The notes: generated by a model not told the origin, from the sequence alone. A stretch of 42,929 bases of DNA from Dehalococcoidia bacterium (GCA_035574915.1 DATLYJ010000063.1:1-42929); one strand, 5' to 3'; counted from the stretch's first letter, positions 28,882-37,403 are shown. A program made the numbers and translations.

Positions 28882-28899
28882 GTTGTAGCATGCTACAAC
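28882..28899. promoter_or_regulatory. Perfect 18-bp palindromic operator upstream of the HTH/PIN pair
   Basis: GTTGTAGCATGCTACAAC is its own reverse complement over all 18 bases. It begins one base after the guaA stop and covers the -35 and half of the spacer of the predicted promoter of the next gene, the usual arrangement for autorepression by an antitoxin. Confidence 0.8.
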
Positions 28900-28911
28900 A
28901 TCACGTAGGAT
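28883..28911 (+). promoter_or_regulatory. Promoter of the HTH/PIN/purD operon, giving a leaderless mRNA
   Basis: -35 TTGTAG (28883-28888), 17-nt spacer, -10 TAGGAT (28906-28911). The GTG start at 28918 is 6 nt after the -10, so transcription would begin at the start codon. Confidence 0.6.
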
Positions 28912-28917
28912 CGCCTC

Positions 28918-29214
28918 GTGATCTCTACTGAAGGTATGCTTACCGTCCACGAAGCCGCAAAGCGTCTCAACAGGTCGACGGAGCAGGTCCGCCGCTACCT
29001 GCGGGAGGGCAAGCTCAAGGGCCAGCGCATCGGCAACCAGTGGTTCGTCGATGAAAAAGACCTGGGGAATGCCACCAGCGCGGCGAAGCATCGTCCCCTC
29101 ATTCCACTGGAGGTGCAGGAGCGGGCTCGCCAGAGTCGGGAGGCAATATTCAAGAGGACCGGCATCCTGTTTGACGTAGTTGCCGATCTTCACGCCGACA
29201 GAGAGGCCCGCTGA
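28918..29214 (+). CDS. Helix-turn-helix (excisionase/MerR-like) antitoxin
   Basis: 98 aa. The N-terminal winged-HTH of the HTH_17/excisionase type is clear: MLTVHEAAKRLNRSTEQVRRYLREGKLKGQRIGNQWFV. The C-terminal half is charged and helical, as expected for a toxin-neutralising tail. GTG start at 28918, which would be leaderless. An internal ATG (28936) has a too-close GAAGG. The perfect palindrome at 28882-28899 is the likely binding site. It is coupled to the PIN gene by a stop/start overlap. Confidence 0.8.
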   Translation: MISTEGMLTVHEAAKRLNRSTEQVRRYLREGKLKGQRIGNQWFVDEKDLGNATSAAKHRPLIPLEVQERARQSREAIFKRTGILFDVVADLHADREAR

Positions 29215-29630
29215 TCGAGTATTCCATCGACGCTAGCACCGTACTTGCCTACGTCCTGCGCGAGGCCCACACTCGGGCCGTGGCTGCCTTCTTAGAGGCC
29301 CTCGCCGACTCTGACCGGCTCTTTGCTCCCGGCCTCCTGCTCGCCGAGTGCACTTCTGTCCTCCGGAGAAAGGTCCACGGCAGGATACTCACTGACGAGG
29401 AAGCTGCGACCGCGCTCGAGGTCGCCCTGTCTCTGCCGATAACTACAGTCCTCGAAGTGGAACAGCACAGGCTAGCCATGACGTTCTCCGCCCGCCGGAA
29501 CAAATCCAGGGCCTACGACGAGCACTATCTTGCCGTCGCCGCCCTTTCCGGCACCGAGATAGTGACGATTGATGGCGGCATGTACCAGGGCGCAGTAGAG
29601 ATGGGGATACCGGCGAGGCTGCTTAGATGA
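29211..29630 (+). CDS. PIN-domain toxin, VapC-like, apparent CTG start
   Basis: 139 aa if started at CTG 29211, which overlaps the antitoxin stop as CTGA and has GAGAGG upstream. The first standard start in frame (GTG 29280) would delete the essential Asp7 (SIDAS), so the CTG start is favoured. Catalytic acids: Asp7, Glu46 (LAECTSVL), Asp103 (RAYDEHYLAVA), Asp121 (TIDGG). It ends with ATGA shared with the purD start (29627-29630), tying purD translation to the toxin. Confidence 0.82.
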   Translation: MIEYSIDASTVLAYVLREAHTRAVAAFLEALADSDRLFAPGLLLAECTSVLRRKVHGRILTDEEAATALEVALSLPITTVLEVEQHRLAMTFSARRNKSRAYDEHYLAVAALSGTEIVTIDGGMYQGAVEMGIPARLLR

Positions 29631-30940
29631 ACGTACTCCTCATCGGCGGTGGCGGCCGCGAGCACGCCATCGCCTGGAAGCTCCGTCAGTCCCCGAAGCT
29701 CACGGACCTGCACATCGCCCCCGGGAACGCCGGCACGGCCGCCCTCGGACACAACGTCGACCTGCCGATACCCAGGACCGGCTCGCCCCCCGAAGCCGTC
29801 GAACCATACCTCGAAGCCGCGACGAGGCTCGCCCGAGAGCTGCGAGCGGACCTCGTGTTCGTCGCGCCGGACGACCCCCTCTCCTGGGGCCTCGTCGACC
29901 GCCTCCTGGCTGCGGGCATCGCCGCCTTCGGGCCGACAAAGGCCGCGGCCGAGATCGAGGCCAGTAAGGCCTGGGCCGCCGGCTTCATGGCCCGCCACGG
30001 CATCCCCCACCCCTGGACCGCCACCTTTTCCGACCTCCAGCAGGCCCGGGCCTTCGTCCGCGAGCAGCGGGCGCAGGTCGTGGTCAAGGCCAGCGGCCTG
30101 GCCGCCGGCAAGGGAGCCATCGTTACGTCGACTACCGACGAGGCGTTGCGGGCGCTCGATGACCTCATGGAAGGCCGCGCCGTCGGCGACGCCGGCCGCA
30201 CCGTGGTCGTGATGGAGCGCCTCTTCGGCCCCGAGACCTCTGCCCACGCCTTCACGGACGGTAAGACGGTCCTCCACATGCCGCTGTCCTGCGACCACAA
30301 GACCGTGTTCGATGGCGGCGTCGGGCCTAACACCGGCGGCATGGGCGTCTACAGCCCGCCGCCCTGGGTCAGCGCCGATCTCGAGGCGCAGATCCAGCGC
30401 ACCGTCACCGAGGCCGCCGTCGCCGGCATGGCCGCGGAGGGCAGGCCCTACCGCGGTGTCATCTACCCCGGCATCATGGTCACAGCCGATGGCGTACGCG
30501 TGATCGAGTTCAATGCCCGGTTCGGCGACCCCGAGGCCCAGGCGCTCCTCCCCCGTCTCGAAGGCGACCTCCTCGAGGTCGCCTGGGCCTGCGCCAATGG
30601 CACACTGGCGCAGGTCGAGGTGCGCTGGCGGCAGGAAGCGTCGGTCTGCGTCGTACTGGCCTCAGGGGGCTATCCAGGCCCCTACGAGACCGGCCTCCCC
30701 ATCTCCGGCATCGAGGATGTCGACCCGGACGTCCTCGTGTTCCACGCCGGCACCAGGCGGTCTAACGATGCCATCGTGACGAACGGCGGCCGCGTGCTGA
30801 ACGTCGTCGCCCTGGGCGCGGACCTGGAGGAGGCCCGGCGTAAGGCATACGCCAACGTCGAGCGGGTCCGCTTCGAGGGCATGCATTACCGGCGGGACAT
30901 CGGGCTGGTGGAGAGGGCGGGCGCGCATGTTTCGAGCTAA
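29627..30940 (+). CDS. purD: Phosphoribosylamine-glycine ligase (GAR synthetase)
   Basis: 437 aa ATP-grasp enzyme of purine synthesis. GGGGREHAIAWKL at the N-terminus, KASGLAAGKGAIV in the ATP-grasp lobe, ERLFGPETSAHAFTDG, GPNTGGMGVYSPPPW, and VIEFNARFGDPEAQALLPRL are signatures. ATG start overlaps the VapC-like stop by 4 nt, and its own end overlaps the next gene by 14 nt. An Arg/Ala-rich stretch around residue 80-110 matches the usual glycine-binding region. Confidence 0.96.
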   Translation: MNVLLIGGGGREHAIAWKLRQSPKLTDLHIAPGNAGTAALGHNVDLPIPRTGSPPEAVEPYLEAATRLARELRADLVFVAPDDPLSWGLVDRLLAAGIAAFGPTKAAAEIEASKAWAAGFMARHGIPHPWTATFSDLQQARAFVREQRAQVVVKASGLAAGKGAIVTSTTDEALRALDDLMEGRAVGDAGRTVVVMERLFGPETSAHAFTDGKTVLHMPLSCDHKTVFDGGVGPNTGGMGVYSPPPWVSADLEAQIQRTVTEAAVAGMAAEGRPYRGVIYPGIMVTADGVRVIEFNARFGDPEAQALLPRLEGDLLEVAWACANGTLAQVEVRWRQEASVCVVLASGGYPGPYETGLPISGIEDVDPDVLVFHAGTRRSNDAIVTNGGRVLNVVALGADLEEARRKAYANVERVRFEGMHYRRDIGLVERAGAHVSS

Positions 30941-31247
30941 TGCCGAGGCGCAAGCAGTCGAGATGTTCCCCGGGGTCGTCCGCCGCACCCTGAACAGCGG
31001 CGACCGCACCACGCTGGTGGAGATCACGCTCGCGAAGGGCTCGTCCGTCCCAGTCCACACCCATCCCCATGAGCAGATCGGCTACGTCGTCAGCGGCCGC
31101 GTCCTCTTCCGCATCGGCGACGGCTCGCGCGAGCTGGCCGCAGGGGACAGCTACTGCGTCCCGGGCGGCGAGGAGCACGGCGTCGACGCCCTCGAAGATG
31201 CCATCTGCATCGACATCTTCTCCCCCGTCCGCGATGAGTATCTCTAG
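30927..31247 (+). CDS. Small cupin protein
   Basis: 106 aa. It has a single cupin_2 domain: motif 1 PVHTHPHEQIGYVVSG (three His and a Glu as metal ligands) and motif 2 AAGDSYCVPGGEEHG. Similar one-domain cupins have many possible roles, and none can be assigned here. It overlaps the end of purD by 14 nt and is probably co-translated. Confidence 0.85.
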   Translation: MFRANAEAQAVEMFPGVVRRTLNSGDRTTLVEITLAKGSSVPVHTHPHEQIGYVVSGRVLFRIGDGSRELAAGDSYCVPGGEEHGVDALEDAICIDIFSPVRDEYL

Positions 31248-31304
31248 GACCTCAGCAGCCCACTACTTCCAGGCCTGGTTATACCGCCAGTCTCCGCCTG
31301 CCTG

Positions 31305-31352
31305 TCCTGAAACGCTGAAGTGCTGAAAAGCTGAAATGCTAAAATGCTAACC
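31305..31352 (+). repeat. Six imperfect 8-bp tandem repeats before purB
   Basis: Units read TCCTGAAA, CGCTGAAG, TGCTGAAA, AGCTGAAA, TGCTAAAA, TGCTAACC. They are AT-rich in a GC-rich genome and end 3 nt before the purB start codon. Confidence 0.8.
31337..31345 (+). promoter_or_regulatory. Extended -10 element ahead of purB
   Basis: TGC-TAAAAT, an extended -10 (TGn, hexamer 31340-31345), lies inside the 8-bp repeat. The purB GTG is 9 nt after it and has no Shine-Dalgarno, which suggests a leaderless or near-leaderless start. Confidence 0.45.
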
Positions 31353-31354
31353 TC

Positions 31355-32662
31355 GTGATCCCCCGATACTCCCGTCCCGAGATGGCGCGGATCTGGTCGG
31401 ACGAGCACAAGTTCGACTCCTGGCTCCGCGTAGAGGTCGCCGCCGTCCAGGCCTGGGCGGACCTCGGCGTCGTCCCCCGCGCCGACGCGGAGCTCATCGC
31501 GCGTAAGGCCAGGGTCAACGTCGCCGACATCGAGCGCTACGAAGTCGAACTCCATCACGACATGACCGCCTTCCTGCGCTCGCTCTCGGACAGCCTCGGC
31601 GAGGAAGGGCGCTGGGTGCACCTCGGCCTCACCTCGTACGACGTCGAGGACCCTGCCCTGGCGCTGCGCATGGTCGAGGCCGCGGAGCTGCTCGAAGAGG
31701 ACCTGCGCCAGCTCGAGAGCGCCATCGCCGACCGCGCCATCGAGCACAAGGACACTTTGATGATGGGCCGCACCCACGGCATGCACGCCGAGCCCATCAC
31801 CTTCGGCCTCAAGCTCCTCAACTGGCTCGACGAAGTCCGCCGCCAGAAGGTGCGCCTAGCCGACGCCAAGTCTTCCATTGCCGTCGGCAAGCTCAGCGGG
31901 CCCGTCGGCAGCCACGCCACTGTCCCGCCCGAACTGGAGGAGATGGTCTGCCGCCGCCTCGGCCTCGGGGTCGACGCCGTAAGCACGCAGGTGGTCTCTC
32001 GAGACCGGCACGCCCACTTCATCCAGACCCTCGCCCTCATCGGCGCCTCCCTGGAGCGATTCGCCACCGAAATACGCCACCTCCAGCGCAGCGAGGTAGG
32101 CGAGGTCGAGGAGCCCTTCTCGCGCGGCCAGCAGGGCTCGAGCTCGATGCCGCACAAGCGCAACCCGGAGAAGTGCGAGCGCGTCTGCGGCCTTGCGCGC
32201 GTGCTCCGCGGCAACTCCATAGCGGCGCTGGAAAACGTGGCCCTCTGGCACGAGCGCGACATCAGCCAGTCCTCCGCCGAGCGCATCGTCATCCCCGACT
32301 CCTGCCTGGCGCTCGACTACGCCCTCGCGCTCTTCACCGAGATCGTGCGCGGCATGGCCGTCTATCCGGAGCGGATGCGCCGGAACCTGGACATCACCTG
32401 CGGCGTCGTCTTCTCACAACGCGTGCTCCTGGCCCTGGTGGAGAAGGGGATGTCCCGCCAGGAAGCGTATCCGGTCGTGCAGCGCGCCGGCCACATCGCC
32501 CTCGCCGAACGCCGTCCCTTCCGCGAGACCATCTCTGCCGAGCCGGAGGTCTCTTCCCGGCTCTCTCCCGACGAACTGGACGCCCTCTTCGACTACTCTT
32601 ACTTCGTGCGGGAAGTCGACAAGAGCTTCGCCCGCATGGGACTCCTTGCGCCAGCTAAGTAG
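31355..32662 (+). CDS. purB: Adenylosuccinate lyase
   Basis: 435 aa fumarase/aspartase-superfamily lyase acting twice in purine synthesis (SAICAR and adenylosuccinate). GRTHGMHAEPITFG, the signature GSSSMPHKRNPEKCE and WHERDISQSSAERIVIPDS are present. GTG start without a ribosome-binding site, just after the repeat and extended -10. A separate promoter between the cupin and purB is likely, with purC following through a membrane-protein gene. Confidence 0.96.
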   Translation: MIPRYSRPEMARIWSDEHKFDSWLRVEVAAVQAWADLGVVPRADAELIARKARVNVADIERYEVELHHDMTAFLRSLSDSLGEEGRWVHLGLTSYDVEDPALALRMVEAAELLEEDLRQLESAIADRAIEHKDTLMMGRTHGMHAEPITFGLKLLNWLDEVRRQKVRLADAKSSIAVGKLSGPVGSHATVPPELEEMVCRRLGLGVDAVSTQVVSRDRHAHFIQTLALIGASLERFATEIRHLQRSEVGEVEEPFSRGQQGSSSMPHKRNPEKCERVCGLARVLRGNSIAALENVALWHERDISQSSAERIVIPDSCLALDYALALFTEIVRGMAVYPERMRRNLDITCGVVFSQRVLLALVEKGMSRQEAYPVVQRAGHIALAERRPFRETISAEPEVSSRLSPDELDALFDYSYFVREVDKSFARMGLLAPAK

Positions 32663-32675
32663 CCCCGGGTCATCG

Positions 32676-33398
32676 ATGCGCCAGGCAACCCTGACCCTGA
32701 GACAGCGCCGGGACCTTGGCCCTATCCTGCGCGACGCCTTCGCCTACTACGCTCGAGACTGGCGCGGCTTTGCCGCCATTGGCTCGGCCACCATCCCCTT
32801 CGCCCTTGCTGGCTCCGCTATCTCCCTCGCCATCTCGGACCCCATCCTCGAACAGGTCGCGCTGCTCGGCTTCTTCCTCGTGTCCCTTGTCCCGGCGGTG
32901 CTCGTCGAAGGCGCCGTCATCGCCTACGTCGAGGCGCTCGACGCCGGCCGCGACGAGCACGAGACGGCCGCCTTCGCCCGCTCCCTCCGCCGCGCCAGGC
33001 CCCTGATCGGCAGCTCCGCAAGGATGGCGGCAGTCTGCTTTCCCCTGGCGGTAACAGTCATTGGCCTCCCGGTTGCCGTGTTCTTCTTCATCCGCTGGGT
33101 CTTTGCTCCCCAGCACGTGATCCTCGAGGGCTCCGACGCCGTCAACGCCCTGCGCTCGAGTGCGGCGCTGACGGCGGGCAGGTGGTGGGTCACCTTCGGG
33201 CGCGTCGCCGTGGTCGGCCTGCTGATCGTGGTCGTGAACATGACCATCCTCAGCCTGATCGTGTCGGCGAGCTACGTGCTCTATGCCCTCGTGTCAGCGA
33301 TCATCGGCGCCTTCACCGCGCCCTACTTCTCCATCGCGCTCACCCTGATGTACTTTGACCTCAAGCTGCGCAAGGCCGAGGAGGCCCTCCCCGCATGA
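32676..33398 (+). CDS. Integral membrane protein of unknown function
   Basis: 240 aa from ATG 32676 (a TTG at 32646 would overlap purB). Four or five hydrophobic helices are visible, in IGSATIPFALAGSAISLAI, VALLGFFLVSLVPAVLVEG, MAAVCFPLAVTVIGLPVAV, VAVVGLLIVVVNMTILSLIV and ALVSAIIGAFTAP. Between them is an amphipathic part with WVFAPQHVILEG and DAVNALRSSAALT, a pattern seen in glycerophosphodiester phosphodiesterase-associated and DUF975-like membrane domains. Its stop overlaps the purC start (ATGA). No role in purine synthesis is evident. Confidence 0.75.
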   Translation: MRQATLTLRQRRDLGPILRDAFAYYARDWRGFAAIGSATIPFALAGSAISLAISDPILEQVALLGFFLVSLVPAVLVEGAVIAYVEALDAGRDEHETAAFARSLRRARPLIGSSARMAAVCFPLAVTVIGLPVAVFFFIRWVFAPQHVILEGSDAVNALRSSAALTAGRWWVTFGRVAVVGLLIVVVNMTILSLIVSASYVLYALVSAIIGAFTAPYFSIALTLMYFDLKLRKAEEALPA

Positions 33399-34288
33399 CT
33401 GTCCTTACCGAGACCCACCTGCCTAATCTCCTGCACCGAGGCAAGGTCCGCGACACCTATGACCTCGGCGACGGCCGCCTCCTCATGGTCGCCACCGACC
33501 GCATAAGCGCCTTCGATGTCGTGCTGCCCAATGGCATACCTGACAAGGGTGCCGTCCTCACTCAGCTCTCCGCGTTCTGGTTCGAGCGCACGCGCGATGT
33601 CGTCCCCAATCACTTCATCCGGGTCGCCGACGGCACAGCCGCGGACGGCTTGCCCTTCGAGCTGCCGCCCGACCTCCGCGGCCGCTCGATGATCGTCAAG
33701 AAGGCCCAGCGCCTCGATGTCGAGTGCGTCGTGCGAGGCTATCTCGCCGGCTCCGCCTGGGCCGACTACAAGGAGACGGGCCGTGTCTTCGGCATCCGGA
33801 TGCCGCCCGGTCTGAAGGAGAGCGAAGCACTGCCCGAGCCCCTGTTCACGCCAACGACGAAGGCAGAGGTCGGCCACGACGAGAGCATCAGCTTCTCCGA
33901 CCTCATCCAGGAGATCGGGCCGGAGAACGCCACCGCCGTCCGCCTCCGCAGCCTCGCCCTGTACAAGTACGCGGCCATGTACGCCCGCGAGCGCGGCATC
34001 ATCATCGCCGACACCAAATTCGAGTTCGGCCTCCTGGACGGCGAGCCCATCGTGATCGACGAAATGCTCACGCCAGACTCGAGCCGCTTCTGGCCCGCGA
34101 GCGAGTACGAGCCCGGCCGGCCGCAACACAGCTTCGACAAGCAGTTCGTGCGGGACTGGCTCACCAACTCTGGCTGGAATCGCGAGCCTCCGCCGCCCGC
34201 CCTGCCGCCCGACATCGTCGAGAAGACTGCCGAACGCTACCGCGAAGCCTATCGCCGCCTCACCGGCGAGGACCTTCGCCGTTACTGA
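33395..34288 (+). CDS. purC: SAICAR synthetase
   Basis: 297 aa phosphoribosylaminoimidazole-succinocarboxamide synthase. GKVRDTYDLGDGRLLMVATDRISAFDV at the N-terminus, the LPNGIPDKGAVLTQLSAFWF loop, RGYLAGSAWADYKETG, IIIADTKFEFG and DEMLTPDSSRFWP are diagnostic. It has the longer (about 300 aa) form. ATG start overlaps the stop of the membrane-protein gene by 4 nt. The next gene, purS, starts 125 nt later. Confidence 0.96.
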   Translation: MTVLTETHLPNLLHRGKVRDTYDLGDGRLLMVATDRISAFDVVLPNGIPDKGAVLTQLSAFWFERTRDVVPNHFIRVADGTAADGLPFELPPDLRGRSMIVKKAQRLDVECVVRGYLAGSAWADYKETGRVFGIRMPPGLKESEALPEPLFTPTTKAEVGHDESISFSDLIQEIGPENATAVRLRSLALYKYAAMYARERGIIIADTKFEFGLLDGEPIVIDEMLTPDSSRFWPASEYEPGRPQHSFDKQFVRDWLTNSGWNREPPPPALPPDIVEKTAERYREAYRRLTGEDLRRY

Positions 34289-34413
34289 GTGGCAATGCCG
34301 TCACGCGAGTCTGTCCGGCGTGGAAGCAGGAGTGGCCGAAGGCGAGGAGTCTACGCCTTCCCCCCGAACCGGCGGCCAGTCACCCGGAGCGCACTACCAG
34401 GGGGCCGCACTGC

Positions 34414-34677
34414 ATGAGCAACTTCCTCGCCCGCGTCTACGTCTCCCTCAAGCCGACCGTCAACGACCCCCAGGGCCTGACCATTGCCGATGGCCTGCGC
34501 GCCCTGGGCTTCTCCGAGGTCGAGAGCGTGCGCGCTGGCAAGTACATCGAGGTCCGCCTGCAAGCCGAGAGCACCGAGGCTGCCCGCGCCCGCGTCGACT
34601 CGATGTGTGACCGTCTGCTCGCGAACCCCATAATCGAGAGCTACCGGTTCGACGTCGAAGAGGTCGTGCCGGCCTGA
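34414..34677 (+). CDS. purS: FGAM synthase subunit PurS
   Basis: 87 aa. PurS bridges PurL and PurQ in the three-part formylglycinamidine synthase. ARVYVSLKPTVNDPQGLTI and RALGFSEVESVRAGKYIEV match the family, and the beta-alpha-beta-beta layout and length fit. The ATG at 34414 is chosen because AGGGGG precedes it; the frame is open upstream but lies outside the homology. No purQ or purL follows in this window, which is unusual because purS is mostly next to them. Confidence 0.92.
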   Translation: MSNFLARVYVSLKPTVNDPQGLTIADGLRALGFSEVESVRAGKYIEVRLQAESTEAARARVDSMCDRLLANPIIESYRFDVEEVVPA

Positions 34678-34684
34678 GAGACAG

Positions 34685-34888
34685 ATGGACCTAAAGGACC
34701 CGGACCTGGTGCGCGCGCTCGAGGCCCGCGATGGCCCCCTCGGCTCGCGCTGGCGGCCGCACCGCCCGAGCCTGGACGCGCCCTGCCCCTACGCCGCCCT
34801 CTATCCCCAGGACGGCTGTCCCTGGTGCGCGGCCGAGCGCCGCCGCGCCGAGTCCGGCGCCCTGCCTTCACCGCGGCGCACCGCCTGA
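34685..34888 (+). CDS. Tiny Cys-containing protein downstream of purS
   Basis: 67 aa if real. It has three Cys in APCPYAALYPQDGCPWCAAE, with a CxxC pair that could be a zinc or redox site, and Arg-rich ends. The ATG is 7 nt after the purS stop with GAGAGACAG upstream. Its size and the absence of a recognised family make it uncertain. Confidence 0.4.
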   Translation: MDLKDPDLVRALEARDGPLGSRWRPHRPSLDAPCPYAALYPQDGCPWCAAERRRAESGALPSPRRTA

Positions 34889-34929
34889 GCGCCTGACCGG
34901 CAGCCTCAGTGCGCCGTGCTCCCGGGAGA

Positions 34930-35745
34930 CTATCCCGGCTGAACTTGCCTCGGAGGCAGAAGGAACCAGGGCACGCCCCGCGCGGCCCGCGGCGCATGCC
35001 TAAGCACTACGCCCGCGAGCCTCACCAGCGCGCGGGATGCCCTTTCCTGGCCCGCCGACCAGGCGAAACCGTAAGCGTCCCGCAGCTCCGGCTCCAGCAG
35101 CGCGACGGTCATTTGCCGCAGCGCCCACCCCCCGAGCCCCGACAGGCCTCGGCCCGAGAAGAGGTCGCGCGCGATCTCCCGCGCCTCCGGTGTCACCTCC
35201 AGCCGCGACGACGCCAGCGCCATGTACTCCCTGAACCCCCGCAGGTCTGGAGGCGAGAGATCCCGCCGCACGCCAAGCAGCCCGCCGGCGGCCAGCATGT
35301 CCTCGTAGTACGCCTCCGCCTCGGCCTCTGCCAGGGGGCGCAGGAAGCGCGAGTGCATGTACATGGCGGTGTCGATTAGCGTGGCCAACACCCAGAACAG
35401 CAGCTCAGGGTCGTCCGCGCGATAGCCGACGCCGGCCACGCCCGCGTGCACGCGGTTGATCGACCTCGCCGCCTCGTGCGCCTGGGTCTCCGTGCCGAAT
35501 ACGATCGCGAGCGTCGGGCGCAGGGTGCGCATGAGGCGCGCCCGCTTGCCCTGCCGGAAGCCGCTGTGCTCGGCCACGCCCTTCGCCACGGCGGGGTGCG
35601 CCACCTGCATCAGCAGCGCCCTGCCGCCGCCCAGCAGCACCACTCCCTCGCGGTGAACCCGCCGGATGGCCGCGCCATCGGGAAAGAACGGCCGCGACGG
35701 GCTCGGAGCCTCAATCACCTCGCTCGAAAGCCCCATCGCAGCCAT
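34930..35745 (-). CDS. DUF2236 (MpaB-like oxygenase family) protein
   Basis: 271 aa. The family hallmark LLMQVAHPAVAKGVAEHS is at about 43-60, followed by RTLRPTLAIVFGT and INRVHAGVAGVGYRADDPELLFWVLATLIDTA, then a helical C-terminal half with YMALASSRLEVTPEA. Members, including latex-clearing and MpaB-like proteins, are membrane-associated or soluble haem/iron oxygenases with few characterised substrates. The substrate here is unknown. It lies convergent with the purS side and downstream of the sigma factor gene. Confidence 0.85.
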   Translation of the reverse strand: MAAMGLSSEVIEAPSPSRPFFPDGAAIRRVHREGVVLLGGGRALLMQVAHPAVAKGVAEHSGFRQGKRARLMRTLRPTLAIVFGTETQAHEAARSINRVHAGVAGVGYRADDPELLFWVLATLIDTAMYMHSRFLRPLAEAEAEAYYEDMLAAGGLLGVRRDLSPPDLRGFREYMALASSRLEVTPEAREIARDLFSGRGLSGLGGWALRQMTVALLEPELRDAYGFAWSAGQERASRALVRLAGVVLRHAPRAARGVPWFLLPPRQVQPG

Positions 35746-35840
35746 CCTACGCCCGCGCCCGGGGCCGGGGACACACGCACCAAGGGCCTTCCGTGCCGCC
35801 CGCCTGCCGCCGATCCTCTCCCAGAGGCCCGCCTGCAGCG

Positions 35841-37145
35841 CTAGGCCGCCGAGCCGTTGCTCTTGATGTAGTCCAGCAGCGACCTGATCTCGGGCGAACC
35901 GCGTAGCCGGTGCAGTGCCTGCGACTCGATTTGCCGCGCGCGCTCCCGCGTTATCCCGAACGCCCTGCCGACCTCTTCCAGCGTGCGCGTGCGCCCGTCG
36001 TGCAGGCCATAGCGCATGATGAGGATCTCGCGGTCCCGCTGTGGCAGCACCTGCAGCGCCGTCTCCAGGTCGTCCTTCAGGAGCATCGACTCCGCCTCCT
36101 CGGCCGGCGAAGCGGCGACGATCTCGATCAGGTCTCCCAGCGTGCCCTCGCCCTCGTCGCCCAGCGGCCGCTCGAGCGAGATCGGCTGGCGCGCCAGCGC
36201 CTCCTGAAGCTGCTCGACCGAGGCCGTGTCCGTGCCCATCCGCTCGGCGATCTCGGCCGTTGTCGGCTCACGGCCCAGCTCGCTCAGCAGCTGGTCCAGG
36301 GCGCGCCGGTACTTGGTCGCCGTCTCGACCACGTGCACCGGCAGGCGCACGGTGCGAGACTGCTCGGCAAGGGCGCGCGTGACTGCCTGGCGGATCCACC
36401 AGGTCGCGTAGGTGCTGAACTTGAAGCCACGGCGCCAGTCGAACTTTTCGACGGCGCGGATGAGGCCGGTGTTGCCCTCCTGGATCAGGTCCAGGAACGG
36501 CAGCCCGCGGTCCTGGTAGCGCTTCGCAATCGAGACCACGAGGCGCAGGTTCGCCTGCATGAGGTGGTCCTTCGCCTCGCCCGCTCGCTTCTCGGCCAGG
36601 CGCAGCCTCTCCGCCAGGGAGCGGACCGCGCCTTCATCATTGGGGTCGGCGTCCACCTCCTCGGGCGTCAGAAGCCGCACGGCGACGCTCAGCTCCCAGA
36701 GGTCCTCCAACACCTGCTTGCCGGACGTGCCTATGACGTCGGCCAGCGCCTCCGCGAGGTCCTCGTCGATCTGGGCCTGGATCGCGTTCTGGAGGCGGCG
36801 CGAAAACAGGACGTCGGAGGGCTTGTCGCTCTCGATCTCCAGGATCGGCCGCAGCCTGTCCGCGCAGTGGCGGACGCGCTCCAGCATGTAGCGGGCCAGG
36901 TTCTCATAAGTCAGCTTCTCGCCGCGGGCGACCAGCTCGCGCTGCCAGCGGGCCAGCAGGCGCCCGTGCTCGATCTCCTTGGCCAGACGCACCTCGTCCG
37001 CGGCCGTAAGCAAGGGCACCGCGCCGATCTCGCGCAGGTACAATTGCACCGACCCCGGCAGCTCTTTCTCCAGCTCCGGCGTAAGCTCTTCCGGTTCTTC
37101 GTCCTCAATTAGCTCTGGCTCGTCTCGCAAGGTCGTCTCACTCAT
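35841..37145 (-). CDS. rpoD: Sigma-70 family RNA polymerase sigma factor, RpoD/SigA type
   Basis: 434 aa. Region 1.2 ([28 protein letters not shown]) is followed by a non-conserved block of about 130 aa. Region 2 contains [38 protein letters not shown] and the -10 recognition helix [13 protein letters not shown]. Region 3 follows, and region 4 has [15 protein letters not shown] and [20 protein letters not shown] for the -35. No long region 1.1 is seen, so group 1 or group 2 status is open. ATG start with AGGAG upstream. It is transcribed away from yajQ. Confidence 0.94.
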   Translation of the reverse strand: MSETTLRDEPELIEDEEPEELTPELEKELPGSVQLYLREIGAVPLLTAADEVRLAKEIEHGRLLARWQRELVARGEKLTYENLARYMLERVRHCADRLRPILEIESDKPSDVLFSRRLQNAIQAQIDEDLAEALADVIGTSGKQVLEDLWELSVAVRLLTPEEVDADPNDEGAVRSLAERLRLAEKRAGEAKDHLMQANLRLVVSIAKRYQDRGLPFLDLIQEGNTGLIRAVEKFDWRRGFKFSTYATWWIRQAVTRALAEQSRTVRLPVHVVETATKYRRALDQLLSELGREPTTAEIAERMGTDTASVEQLQEALARQPISLERPLGDEGEGTLGDLIEIVAASPAEEAESMLLKDDLETALQVLPQRDREILIMRYGLHDGRTRTLEEVGRAFGITRERARQIESQALHRLRGSPEIRSLLDYIKSNGSAA

Positions 37146-37312
37146 ATCGTCAGGCTCCTGGGCCGGTATGCCGTGTCCAGTACCAGTCTAACTCCGACGC
37201 CGACAAATCCCCATGAGCCGTAAGTATGCATTTCAGCCAACGGACCCTGCCCTCCTTCGCCATCCCCCGGCACCACTCGATCGCCCGCCCTGCCACCGCA
37301 CGCCTCATAGCC

Positions 37313-37396
37313 CCAGGCCGTAGTCGCGCGGCCGTAGTCCCAGGTTATGGTCGGAGCTTGCAGTCGCCGGTTGTAGTCGCAGGATTGAACTCGCGA
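37313..37396 (+). repeat. Degenerate 13-14-bp repeats between rpoD and yajQ
   Basis: The core GTAGTC recurs with drift at 37320, 37334, 37347 (ATGGTC), 37360 (GCAGTC), 37373 and 37387 (GAACTC), a period of 13-14 bp. It fills the end of the 270-nt divergent gap. A helically phased protein-binding array or a decayed tandem repeat are both possible. Confidence 0.55.
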
Positions 37397-37403
37397 CCCG
37401 CGA

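Noticed and set aside
34270-34413. Extension of purS upstream into a longer protein
   Set aside because: The frame is open but has no family similarity; the ATG at 34414 has a ribosome-binding site and matches the PurS length.
35910-37112. 400-codon plus-strand frame opposite the sigma factor
   Set aside because: Antisense shadow; the minus-strand protein has complete sigma-70 regions.
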